Positions 23,153-30,495 of a stretch of DNA of 50,468 nt are shown one piece after another (the first letter of the stretch is position 1; each line of letters starts with the position of its first letter). The notes under the pieces are model-generated. The model was not told where the DNA came from. It saw only the letters and a program-made list of their open reading frames with translations, and did no database searches. This DNA comes from Teichococcus aerophilus (GTDB lineage Bacteria; Pseudomonadota; Alphaproteobacteria; Acetobacterales; Acetobacteraceae), in NCBI RefSeq assembly GCF_014490485.1, contig NZ_JACTVA010000041.1, forward strand, positions 1 through 50,468, written 5' to 3'. A program made the position numbers and the translations under genes.

Positions 23153-23398
23153 ATGCTGTTTATTGGAAGTGATGGACACCCCGTAGACATCCCGGATGAC
23201 CATCAATCGGTTGAAGGCACCGATGGCCGACTGGTAGCCATTCCGCCAGGGCACCTTGCGTGGCAGGGGCGGGACGGCCGCATGGTGGCAGTCCCGCTAG
23301 GTCATCTGGCGCAGGAAGGTCCCGATGGCCGCATCGTCGCGGTAGCTCCAGGGGAATTCGGCATGCCTGACGCTAAAGGCCGCATTCGCCTGCTGTAG
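23153..23398 (+). CDS. mini-protein made of 17-residue tandem repeats
   Basis: An 81-residue protein that is almost entirely a repeat of the pattern G-x-D-G-R-x-V-A-V-P-x-G-H-L-A-x-x. Four full units (residues 5-21, 22-38, 39-55, 56-72) are followed by a partial one. Each unit would form a beta turn and strand, so the whole may be a small beta-solenoid or roll. No signal peptide. Function unknown; repeats of this type are also seen in surface or adhesion-type proteins. Confidence 0.6.
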   Translation: MLFIGSDGHPVDIPDDHQSVEGTDGRLVAIPPGHLAWQGRDGRMVAVPLGHLAQEGPDGRIVAVAPGEFGMPDAKGRIRLL

Positions 23399-23414
23399 GC
23401 AACGCCTGCGCCCG

Positions 23415-23441
23415 TTCGTCCATTCCTATTTTCGGACGGAG
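23415..23441. repeat. dispersed palindrome, degenerate copy 3
   Basis: TTTTCGGACGGA at 23429-23440 repeats the right arm of the copies at 20717 and 22253, and CATTCC and CGTCC elements lie to its left. The stem is shortened (CGTCC with GGACG). It follows the repeat mini-protein gene. From here to 23814 I see no supportable gene, only the AT-rich candidate site at 23674. Confidence 0.5.
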
Positions 23442-23673
23442 TGAAGGGCACCTGTCTTGATCGGAGGAGTACGCGTTTGCTCTGTCCGAGCCGAACTGTT
23501 CCAGTTGGCAGGCGCAGGCGGCTGGCTGGACAGACCCCGGCCGGCGAGGGGCCAGTGACCCGTGGAGAGTCCGGGAGAGCTGAGGTCAGCCAACCCACGC
23601 GTGATGGACCCTTCGGGGCCTACACTGTCGAGGCTGGATTCGAGCGGCGGTACAACGTCCATCCGCGCAACTT

Positions 23674-23712
23674 GCACAAAACGGCAATTATTTTCATTAG
23701 GTAATATTGTGC
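23674..23712. other. AT-rich inverted repeat, candidate recombinase crossover site
   Basis: GCACAA and TTGTGC arms flank a strikingly AT-rich 27-base core in an otherwise GC-rich genome, about 370 bases before the tyrosine recombinase gene. That geometry is compatible with an attP core or a resolution site. This is a suggestion from composition and position only. Confidence 0.3.
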
Positions 23713-23814
23713 GTAGCAGCATTTTAATGCTTGCCAGGTTGTGGAACTGCGCCTTAATCGCTTCAGGCACTCAACCTTTGGTTGAGCTTCCTGCTCCCGT
23801 CACCTCTAACCGCG

Positions 23815-24024
23815 ATGCGCTCCCTCATGCCCCAGCATGCTACGGATCTCCAACTCGACAGGCTTTGGAACAGGCATCAGCAGGGCATGGCCTTGCCCGC
23901 CTCTATCACTGCTCTGCAGACGGATATTGGCCCGGAGATTCGGGTGTGGCTGGTGGGAGAACTGGAGCGCTGGCTCAGGCAACCGCTCCCGACCAATGAT
24001 CGCCTTTGGCTGCGCCAGACGTGA
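23815..24024 (+). CDS. 69-residue hypothetical protein
   Basis: ATG 23815 opens a helical protein (MRSLMPQHATDLQLDRLWNR, later VWLVGELERWLRQPLP). It lies 60 bases before the recombinase gene in the same direction and could be a small accessory or excisionase-like factor, though it lacks an obvious HTH. No family recognised. Confidence 0.4.
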   Translation: MRSLMPQHATDLQLDRLWNRHQQGMALPASITALQTDIGPEIRVWLVGELERWLRQPLPTNDRLWLRQT

Positions 24025-24084
24025 TGTCTACGCGTTAAAGCCTTCGCTTGCGGGAGCGGCGTCGTGCTGGTCTAGGCTGATGGC

Positions 24085-25140
24085 ATGACCAGCCGCATCC
24101 TCTCCACTTCCCTACTGGGCGATCTGAACCTGCCGGCGGATACGGGCCCAGCGGCGGCGCTGCACGCCCTGTCCGGCCGGGCGGCTGTCTATGCCACCCG
24201 GGCGAGGGGGGAGGGCACCCGCCGCGCCTACCGGAGCGCCTGGGGTGCCTATGCCGCCTGGTGCGCTGGCCTGGGCCGCGAACCGCTTGGCGCCAATCCC
24301 GACACGGTTGCCATGTACGCTGTGCGCCTGGCCGATGACGGCCGCTCGGTCGCCACCCTGCGCGTGCACCTGGCCGCCATCCAGGCCGCCCACCGCTTAG
24401 CCGGCCTGGCGCTGGATCTCGGCGATGCCCGCCTGCGCATGGTGCTGGAAGGCATCATCCGCAGCACCGGCACAAGACCGCGTCGCCAGGCCGCCGCCGC
24501 CACCCCGGATCTGCTGCGCCAGATGCTGACGACGCGGCCGGCGGCCGACACGCCACTCGGCGCCCGCGACCGCGCCCTGCTGCTGATCGGCTTCGGGGCG
24601 GCGCTGCGCCGTGCCGAGCTGGTCGGCCTCGCGCTGGGCGACGTGGTGGCCGTGGCGGGGAAGGGGCTGCAGGTGAGCATTCGCCGCTCCAAGACCGACC
24701 CGCACGGCGCCGGCGCCCTGGTCGCCATCTGGGCCAACCCGGCTGAGCCCGCCTGCTGCCCGCTGGCGGCGTGGCAGGCCTGGATGGGCTTCCGGCGGGA
24801 CGCCGCAGATCTCTGCGGCGGCGCCTCGGATGCGGAGCTGCCGTTGTTCGTCGGGCTAAGCAAGGCAGGCCGCCCCAGCGCCGCCCAGCTCTCCGACAAG
24901 GCGGTCTGGCGTCTGGTGCGCGTGGCGGCCCAGGACGCCGGCCTGGACGGCTGGGAGCGCTTCTCCGGGCATTCCCTGCGGGCAGGGCTGGCGACGGCCG
25001 CTGGGGAGGCGGGGGCGGATCTGGCGCAGGTGATGCGGCAGACCCGGCACCGCTCGGCTGAGGTGGCCATGGGCTACCTGCGGCCAGCGGAGATCTGGCG
25101 GCAGAACCCTACGGCAAAAATCTGGGGCAACGGAACATGA
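24085..25140 (+). CDS. tyrosine recombinase/phage integrase
   Basis: A 351-residue protein with an N-terminal SAM-like core-binding domain (TRRAYRSAWGAYAAWCAGLG, about residues 40-130) and a C-terminal catalytic domain. Visible active-site parts are the first Arg in GAALRRAELVGL, Lys in RRSKTD, the block HSLRAGLATAAGEAG, His in QTRHRS, and the nucleophile Tyr in MGYLR near residue 335. It could integrate the phage or resolve multimers of the plasmid form. The start is ATG; an earlier start is unlikely. Confidence 0.9.
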   Translation: MTSRILSTSLLGDLNLPADTGPAAALHALSGRAAVYATRARGEGTRRAYRSAWGAYAAWCAGLGREPLGANPDTVAMYAVRLADDGRSVATLRVHLAAIQAAHRLAGLALDLGDARLRMVLEGIIRSTGTRPRRQAAAATPDLLRQMLTTRPAADTPLGARDRALLLIGFGAALRRAELVGLALGDVVAVAGKGLQVSIRRSKTDPHGAGALVAIWANPAEPACCPLAAWQAWMGFRRDAADLCGGASDAELPLFVGLSKAGRPSAAQLSDKAVWRLVRVAAQDAGLDGWERFSGHSLRAGLATAAGEAGADLAQVMRQTRHRSAEVAMGYLRPAEIWRQNPTAKIWGNGT

Positions 25141-25156
25141 AGGCTTATATGTAAAT

Positions 25157-25174
25157 GATTGAATTGATTGAATT
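25157..25174. repeat. tandem 9-mer GATTGAATT x2
   Basis: Two exact tandem copies of GATTGAATT lie in an AT-rich 140-base gap directly after the recombinase gene. Such a spot could hold arm-type binding sites or part of attP, but a promoter-proximal AT-rich leader for the following gene is equally possible. Confidence 0.4.
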
Positions 25175-25280
25175 ATAGAACGGAGAAACATAGACGATTA
25201 CCTCTTCCGTAACGCAACGTTGTGGTAGAAGGGCGCTGGCAGGCGACCGCCGTGAACACTGCAAACGCTAGGAGTGGAAG

Positions 25281-26063
25281 ATGGCCGAGACCCAGATTGA
25301 GTGGACTGATTCCACGTGGAATCCCGTCGCAGGGTGCTCGATCGTTTCTGCCGGCTGCACGCACTGCTACGCGATGGAGATGGCCAAGCGGCTAGAAGCC
25401 ATGGGCGTTCCGAAGTATGCCGGCCTCACGCGGAAGACCGGCCGGAGAACGGTTTGGAACGGCGTAGTGCGCGAGGACCGTGATGCGCTGTCCATACCCC
25501 TACGCTGGCGGAAGCCCCGCAAGATATTCGTGAACTCGATGAGCGACCTGTTCCACGAGCGGGTCAGTGACGCCTTCATCCTCGATGTTTGGAAGGTGAT
25601 GCTCAGGACGCCACACCATAACTATCAGATTCTGACCAAGCGTCCGGAACGTATGGCGCATCTCGTTACGCAAAAAATTGGCGACATCCTGCCGAATGTC
25701 TGGCTTGGCACAAGCATAGAAGGTGCAGATGTGGTCGACCGGCTTTCTCATCTGCGCAAAGCGCCTGCGGCGATCCGCTTCATCTCATTCGAGCCTCTTA
25801 TCAGCTCGGTTGGTGCTGTCGATTTGCGCGGCATCCATTGGGCGATCGTAGGTGGTGAAAGCGGCAAATCCGCTCGTCCTATCCGCGAAGAGTGGATAGA
25901 CGAGATCTATGCTCAATGCATCTCGGCCAATACGGCTTTCTTCTTCAAGCAATGGGGAACCTGGGGGAAGGATAACAAAAAGCGGTCGAAAAAGGCTAAT
26001 GGGCGTGAGTATCGTGGACAAACCTGGGACGAGATGCCTGTTGCTCCTGGCATGACGGCTTAA
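25281..26063 (+). CDS. three-Cys-motif protein, phage Gp37/Gp68 family (DUF5131), radical-SAM-like
   Basis: A 260-residue protein. WNPVAGCSIVSAGCTHCYA contains Cys19-x6-Cys26-x2-Cys29, the signature of the Gp37/Gp68 (DUF5131) family, which looks like a divergent radical-SAM iron-sulphur site. SFEPLISSVG and IHWAIVGGESG are further family blocks, and the C-terminal FFFKQWGTWG is conserved. A GGAG ribosome site precedes the ATG. It is followed by tcmP after 29 bases, its regular partner. Reaction unknown; nucleic-acid or nucleotide modification is a reasonable guess. Confidence 0.92.
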   Translation: MAETQIEWTDSTWNPVAGCSIVSAGCTHCYAMEMAKRLEAMGVPKYAGLTRKTGRRTVWNGVVREDRDALSIPLRWRKPRKIFVNSMSDLFHERVSDAFILDVWKVMLRTPHHNYQILTKRPERMAHLVTQKIGDILPNVWLGTSIEGADVVDRLSHLRKAPAAIRFISFEPLISSVGAVDLRGIHWAIVGGESGKSARPIREEWIDEIYAQCISANTAFFFKQWGTWGKDNKKRSKKANGREYRGQTWDEMPVAPGMTA

Positions 26064-26092
26064 CGGTCAAAGAAAGAGAGCGAAGAGGGCAG

Positions 26093-27346
26093 ATGGTCGA
26101 GAAGCCGTACCCATGGGCTGTCGGTGCACCGCTTGAAGATCACTCGAAAAGCAAGCACAGTATCCTGCGAAAGTATGTGAGCGACTACCTCACTGTTCGA
26201 TGCAAGCTACCTCAGCAGGAGAAATTTCGCCTTGCTATTGTCGATGGGTTTGCAGGCGGAGGCCGTTATAAACATGGAGCGCCTGGATCACCGCTGATCT
26301 TCATTGAGGAGCTAAAGAGCGCCGTCGAAGCGGTGAACTCGCATCGCGTGGCGCAGGGCCTCGGTACAGTCGAGGTGGAATGCTTGCTGATCTTCAACGA
26401 CGCCGGCCCCGGTGTTATTGAGCTTCTGAAATCTCATGTAGCGCCGCTAAGAGCTGAGGTGATGGAGACCTGCCCAAGGCTTCACCTGCGGTTTGAGTAC
26501 ATGACGGAGTTTTTTGAAAAGGCCTATCCAAAGATCAAGCTTCTCCTTGAGGCAGGACGGTATCGAAATGTTCTTTTCAACCTCGATCAGTGCGGCCATA
26601 GCCACGTCAAAAGAAGCACCATACTAGATATTATGCGTTCGTATCCGTCCGCAGAAATTTTCTACACCTTCATGATTGGTTCGCTCATAGCCTTTTTGCG
26701 TAAGAACCAACCCGAGCGTTTGAGTGCACAACTTGGATACCTTGGGCTTTCCATTCAGGATGTTCAGCGTCTCGACTCATTGATGGGACACCAACAGTGG
26801 CTTGGCGCAGCAGAAAGAATTGTCTTCGATGCCTTTCATGTTTGCGCACCCTACGTAAGCCCATTCTCCATTAATAATCCGAACGGCTGGCGGTATTGGT
26901 TCATTCACTTCGCTAATGCTTACCGGGCGCGTCAAGTCTACAACAACGTGTTGCATGATAATGCGCATCTGCAGGCACACTTTGGCCGGTCAGGCCTCAA
27001 CATGCTTTCCTATGACCCCCGCCACGATGAGGGAGCGCTTTACCTCTTCGACCAAAGTGGCCGTAACTCCGCTAGAAGCCAGCTTTCAGATGATATTCCT
27101 CGGCTTATAAGCGAGTCTGGAGACGCCGTTTTGGTAAGCGACTTCTACGGGGATATTTACAACGTAACCCCTGCGCACACCGACGATATTCACACCGCCA
27201 TCATTGAAAACCCAGACCTTGAAGTCATTACTCCTTCAGGAGGAGAGCGACGAAAGGCTAATACCATCGGCATCAGCGACGTGATCAAGCTCAAAAGGCA
27301 ACGGAGCTTTTTTCCGATGTTTTTCGACGCTTCGAAGAAAGGTTGA
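26093..27346 (+). CDS. tcmP: three-Cys-motif partner protein TcmP
   Basis: A 417-residue protein. PWAVGAPLEDHSKSKHSIL and LAIVDGFAGGGRYKHGAPGS are the TcmP hallmarks; the second resembles motif I of class I SAM-dependent methyltransferases (D-x-F-A-G-x-G). FNLDQCGHSHV follows in the place of a catalytic or partner motif. Family length is normal. It is markedly AT-richer than the phage core, as is its partner, so the pair was probably acquired together. Known only as a conserved partner of Gp37/Gp68 proteins; function not established. Confidence 0.92.
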   Translation: MVEKPYPWAVGAPLEDHSKSKHSILRKYVSDYLTVRCKLPQQEKFRLAIVDGFAGGGRYKHGAPGSPLIFIEELKSAVEAVNSHRVAQGLGTVEVECLLIFNDAGPGVIELLKSHVAPLRAEVMETCPRLHLRFEYMTEFFEKAYPKIKLLLEAGRYRNVLFNLDQCGHSHVKRSTILDIMRSYPSAEIFYTFMIGSLIAFLRKNQPERLSAQLGYLGLSIQDVQRLDSLMGHQQWLGAAERIVFDAFHVCAPYVSPFSINNPNGWRYWFIHFANAYRARQVYNNVLHDNAHLQAHFGRSGLNMLSYDPRHDEGALYLFDQSGRNSARSQLSDDIPRLISESGDAVLVSDFYGDIYNVTPAHTDDIHTAIIENPDLEVITPSGGERRKANTIGISDVIKLKRQRSFFPMFFDASKKG

Positions 27347-27505
27347 ACCGCGCAGCAGCGCTCTGACAGCTTTAACCATCGCGCTGAACCATGCTGCAGC
27401 TGCAGTCCGCCTGGTCACTGGTCGTGCTCTCGCCCCGCGTGACGGTCGCTTGTGGAGCGTCCAGATTTTCGGAGGCGAAACCCCGAAGATTGCCATTCCC
27501 CGCGC

Positions 27506-27706
27506 TCAAGGCTGCCGCACCCGGTTGTCATTCTCGGGCGGCTGCTCCGGCCCGAAATCATCATGGAAGGCCTGGCGGTGCAGGGCGCGCGCGATCTCGG
27601 GCGCGGAGCGGCCTTGACGCACCATCATCCCCGCCGAGTAGGCTGCCGACAGGATGCCCTCCCGGTAGATGTGCAGCAGATGAAACTCGACTCGACTGCT
27701 CGACAT
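27506..27706 (-). CDS. small hypothetical protein, last gene of the left early operon
   Basis: A 66-residue protein from ATG 27706, two bases after the upstream gene's stop. Amphipathic helices (LHIYREGILSAAYSAGMMV, then SAPEIARALHRQAF) with a disordered end. Unrecognised. Between it and tcmP (27347-27505) I see no gene. Confidence 0.55.
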   Translation of the reverse strand: MSSSRVEFHLLHIYREGILSAAYSAGMMVRQGRSAPEIARALHRQAFHDDFGPEQPPENDNRVRQP

Positions 27707-27708
27707 CG

Positions 27709-27888
27709 TCAACTCCAAAGAATGCGCAGGCGGTTAACTGCGGCCCTGGGCGACAGCCCTTCGTGCCAGCGGTTCCGCCAGAAGTCGGTTTGCATGTCCG
27801 CAATCGTGCGAACGGCTTCGCTGCGCGATCGGCGCGCCAGCCGTAGCGCCTGGCTTAGCCAGACGTCGAAGGGATGCACCTTCGTCAT
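27709..27888 (-). CDS. 59-residue hypothetical protein of the left early operon
   Basis: Starts MTKVHPFDVWLSQALRLARR. ATG 27888 overlaps the previous stop (ATGA), and the next gene starts two bases past its own stop, which strongly suggests a real, coupled gene. Basic and helical, possibly nucleic-acid binding. No family recognised. Confidence 0.6.
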   Translation of the reverse strand: MTKVHPFDVWLSQALRLARRSRSEAVRTIADMQTDFWRNRWHEGLSPRAAVNRLRILWS

Positions 27889-28319
27889 GCTGCCCCCCGC
27901 TCGCGGGCGGACCGCCAGAGGTACGTGATCCGCTCGAAGCCCATGGCAGCGGCGACCGCTGGCGACATGGGGCGGGTGCAGCTCTCGACGTCGCCGACCT
28001 GACCGCAGGACAGGTCGTTCTCCCGGGCCCAGCTGCGCAGGCCACCGATGGTGCGTATCCGTTGACGAAGGTTGTGCAGCAGATCGTCCGAGGTGGGCAC
28101 GCGCACCAGCCGCATCGTCTGCGAGCTGCCGATGCCCGGCAGGCCGTCGCCGCCGACTTCCAGCCGGAAGGTGCTGCCCTGCAGGCTGCGCACCAGCACA
28201 TCAGGCACCGCGACGGCTTCGGCGCCGATGGTCCAGCCGATGCCGTGGCATTTCACCAGCGCTTCGCCGGCGAGCAGGCGCTCCAGCAGATCTCCGACGC
28301 GGGTGACCGGCCTAGACAT
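27885..28319 (-). CDS. Cro/HTH-like protein of the left early operon
   Basis: A 144-residue protein. The C-terminal 50 residues (GGLRSWARENDLSCGQVGDV, then SPAVAAAMGFERITYLWR) form a helix-turn-helix of the type seen in small phage regulators. The N-terminal 90 residues are alpha/beta and unassigned. It overlaps its upstream neighbour by eight bases and its downstream neighbour by four. Confidence 0.55.
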   Translation of the reverse strand: MSRPVTRVGDLLERLLAGEALVKCHGIGWTIGAEAVAVPDVLVRSLQGSTFRLEVGGDGLPGIGSSQTMRLVRVPTSDDLLHNLRQRIRTIGGLRSWARENDLSCGQVGDVESCTRPMSPAVAAAMGFERITYLWRSARERGAA

Positions 28320-28923
28320 GAGGCTCTTTCCGCGCGATCGCCGCCTGCCGATGGTTGAACAGCGTGCGCTCCGCATGCCCGGCCCAGCGCTTCAGGGCGG
28401 CGGCGTCCTGCGGATCGCTGACCACCACCTGGCCGGCCTGCACCGCCGCCAGCATCTGCGTCAGCAGCTGGTAGACCTCCAACCCACAATTCACCGGCGG
28501 GTGGACGTCCAGCACGAAGCGGGAGGCCGGCCCGGGTTCGGCCGCCGGGCGCAGCCAGCCATCCGCTTCCAGCGAAGCGATGGCCCACAGCAGGGCGCGC
28601 GCGAAGGTCATGCCGCTGTACGCCTTGCCCGGCGGCGTCAGCTGCCAGCCCTGGAAGGCGTAGGCCAGCGACAGCGTGGCGCCGTCCGTGACGTTCTCGA
28701 TGTCGGCGCAGCCCTGCAGGGAGCGCTCAGCCATCGGCCGGCGCGGCTGCTTCCACGGCGGCAGATCCTCACCCAACGGGCCGACCGAAACGGGCAGGGC
28801 CACCACGGGCGGCGGCGGAGGGGGCGGCGCCGGCACAGCGCGCACGGGCGGCGGTGCTTCCTGGACCGGCGGAGGCGCCTGGCGGGCGGGGCGGGAAGGG
28901 GCCTCGAAGCCGAAGAGGTCCAT
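28312..28923 (-). CDS. proline-rich hypothetical protein of the left early operon
   Basis: A 203-residue protein. MDLFGFEAP is followed by a long Pro/Val/Ala-rich linker (residues 10-60) and then a helical domain (residues 75-203). MDLFGF-type short hydrophobic N-termini followed by a disordered linker can be docking peptides, for instance for a sliding clamp; that is speculation. Start chosen at ATG 28923, which overlaps the previous stop (TAATG). Confidence 0.6.
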   Translation of the reverse strand: MDLFGFEAPSRPARQAPPPVQEAPPPVRAVPAPPPPPPPVVALPVSVGPLGEDLPPWKQPRRPMAERSLQGCADIENVTDGATLSLAYAFQGWQLTPPGKAYSGMTFARALLWAIASLEADGWLRPAAEPGPASRFVLDVHPPVNCGLEVYQLLTQMLAAVQAGQVVVSDPQDAAALKRWAGHAERTLFNHRQAAIARKEPHV

Positions 28924-29300
28924 TACAGTACCTCCCCCGGCTCCGGCATCGGCAGGCAGGCCTGGCCGCACAGCAGCTCGGCGGCGACCTGCCATGCGTC
29001 GCTGTCACGGCCGAGGCGGATGAAGCCGCGGCGAACCCACGGCAGGGCGCCGAGCAGCCGCACCAGCTGCAGATGCTCGTCGAGGTCTGGCGGGTCGATG
29101 CGGCTGCCGGGCGGCAGCTCGTCGACGGCAGCGCGGATCAGGATCTGCACAGCAGCGCTGTTCGGCTCGTTGAGCAGGCACCAGCGAAGCGCTTGGCGCA
29201 GCCGCAGGTTCTCGTCCGGCATGACGTCGAGCGGAGGCGCCTGCAGGGCGAGAACGGTGCGGCAAGCTTCCATGGCGGAGAGGGGCGGCGGCATGTGCAT
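28923..29300 (-). CDS. hypothetical protein of the left early operon
   Basis: A 125-residue, Leu-rich, largely helical protein. ATG 29300 overlaps the stop of the upstream gene (TGATG), so translation is coupled. The run ILIRAAVDELPPGSRIDPPD and others show no catalytic pattern. Function unknown. Confidence 0.6.
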   Translation of the reverse strand: MHMPPPLSAMEACRTVLALQAPPLDVMPDENLRLRQALRWCLLNEPNSAAVQILIRAAVDELPPGSRIDPPDLDEHLQLVRLLGALPWVRRGFIRLGRDSDAWQVAAELLCGQACLPMPEPGEVL

Positions 29301-29686
29301 CACAGCTGCTCCCACAGGACCTGCGCCTTCGCCTTCGCGGCAAACCAGTCGGCCTCGGCGGCGTGTGCTTCGGCCATGACGGCATCGCCTTCGGCCTCGG
29401 CCGCCAGCGCAAGAGCGCGGTTCTCCAGCGACAGCATTTCGTAATGGGCTTGGCTACGGCTGCGGCTCGCGGGCGGCAGCTGATTGCGCTTTGCGCGCTT
29501 GGCCTCGGCCAGCTTCTGGGCGCGCTTCGAGCGCACCAGTTGGACGGTCTGCCGGGTCTGCTGGCGCCAGCGCTGACTCATGCCGGCGGCGATCAGGATC
29601 AGGCCGGCGAGCGGCGCAGGGACATCGATCGACAGCGCAGATGGCGGCGCGGGATCGGTGGAAACGAAGGCGGTAGAGATTGCCAC
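29300..29686 (-). CDS. first gene of the left early operon, hypothetical
   Basis: A 128-residue protein with an N-terminal hydrophobic stretch (residues 21-36, APLAGLILIAAGM), then a very basic segment and a long Ala/Glu helix. It could be membrane-associated or a coiled-coil DNA-binding protein. It lies directly behind the OL-type operators, the position of lambda N, but it does not look like N beyond its basic character. Confidence 0.6.
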   Translation of the reverse strand: MAISTAFVSTDPAPPSALSIDVPAPLAGLILIAAGMSQRWRQQTRQTVQLVRSKRAQKLAEAKRAKRNQLPPASRSRSQAHYEMLSLENRALALAAEAEGDAVMAEAHAAEADWFAAKAKAQVLWEQL

Positions 29687-29698
29687 TTGGGGGCCTCC

Positions 29699-29771
29699 TC
29701 ACACTGGGTGTGGGGAGGATTTACGCGCAGAGTGGAAAATCTCGCAAGGAGAAATTACACTCTGTGTGGAA
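29699..29771. promoter_or_regulatory. OL-like operator cluster (three sites)
   Basis: Three related ~18-bp sites lie between the repressor gene's end and the left operon: 29754-29771 (ATTACACTCTGTGTGGAA), 29720-29737 (TTTACGCGCAGAGTGGAA) and a weaker one at 29699-29716. They share the TTACAC...GTGGAA pattern with the two sites at 30184-30219. By analogy with lambda they would control the leftward early promoter PL. Confidence 0.75.
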
Positions 29772-29772
29772 A

Positions 29773-30090
29773 TTATTCTTCCTTCGTCCCGGGTGTCGCG
29801 AATCGGCCCATCGTCAACCAGGAGGCCGCCACATCTTCGGGCATGCTCTGCGCGATAGACGCAGCCTGCTGCATGACCGGAATCTTAGATGCCGCCTCGC
29901 TCGGCGTCATCAGCAGGGCGGCTGGGTGGACTTCGTAGAAGTCAGCCAACTTTCTGAGGTCGTCCAAATCCATGGCACGGACTCCGTTCTCCCAACTTGA
30001 CAGTGTAGATATCTTGTTCCCTGTATGTTCTGCAAGAGCGCGTAACGTATGTCCCTTCGCTTTCCGCCAAAGCTTGAGGTTGTTCTGCAT
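29773..30090 (-). CDS. CI-like repressor (XRE family)
   Basis: A 105-residue protein with an XRE-type HTH: NNLKLWRKAKGHTLRALAEH, then KISTLSSWENGVRAM. The remaining 45 residues (EVHPAALLMTPSEAASKIP and on) form a short C-terminal part with no S24 peptidase domain, so it would not be self-cleaved in the SOS response. An in-frame ATG at 30132 could add 14 residues. It is flanked by operator sites on both sides, the layout of a lambda-type immunity region. Confidence 0.8.
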   Translation of the reverse strand: MQNNLKLWRKAKGHTLRALAEHTGNKISTLSSWENGVRAMDLDDLRKLADFYEVHPAALLMTPSEAASKIPVMQQAASIAQSMPEDVAASWLTMGRFATPGTKEE

Positions 30091-30183
30091 GGATTTGGCC
30101 TGGTCTGAGAGACCATTTGGCTGGGATTTCATACCCTTATCATCCGGGGAACGGGCTTCGCGCCGAAGACCCGAGGGGTAGAA

Positions 30184-30219
30184 TTCCACCTTGTGTGTAA
30201 ATCCACTCTGTGTGTAATT
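30184..30219. promoter_or_regulatory. OR-like operator (two adjacent 18-bp sites)
   Basis: TTCCACCTTGTGTGTAAA (30184-30201) and TCCACTCTGTGTGTAATT (30202-30219) stand directly side by side before the Cro-like gene. They match, in reverse orientation, the sites at 29720 and 29754. They would control the rightward early promoter and repressor transcription. Only seven bases separate the last site from the cro start codon, so the rightward transcript may be almost leaderless. The 30091-30183 stretch holds no gene. Confidence 0.78.
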
Positions 30220-30226
30220 TGGCCGC

Positions 30227-30433
30227 ATGACCCTCGCCGAATTCCGGGCCGAACGCGGCCTAACCGTGACAGAGCTAGCTGCGCTGCTGGGGAAGCCCGT
30301 CAGCACGGTGCACTCGTGGGTAACTGGCGCCCGCCGTCCCGACTGGAGTTCCGTCGCGAGGATCGAAGAAGTCACGGGGGGCGCTGTCACAGCCAGCGAG
30401 TTTGTTCCACGGAAGAAGCCGGAGTTGGCCTAA
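30227..30433 (+). CDS. Cro-like HTH protein
   Basis: A 68-residue protein (MTLAEFRAERGLTVTELAAL, then HSWVTGARRPDW) of the YdaS/Cro-type HTH class, divergent from the CI-like repressor and adjacent to OR-like sites. It would antagonise the repressor and favour the lytic early program. Its length and position match Cro. Confidence 0.8.
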   Translation: MTLAEFRAERGLTVTELAALLGKPVSTVHSWVTGARRPDWSSVARIEEVTGGAVTASEFVPRKKPELA

Positions 30434-30495
30434 TGCGCGGATCTCGTACTGACACCGAAGATGCGCTGGAGCCCGTGGGCCCAGCAGCGGCGCGC

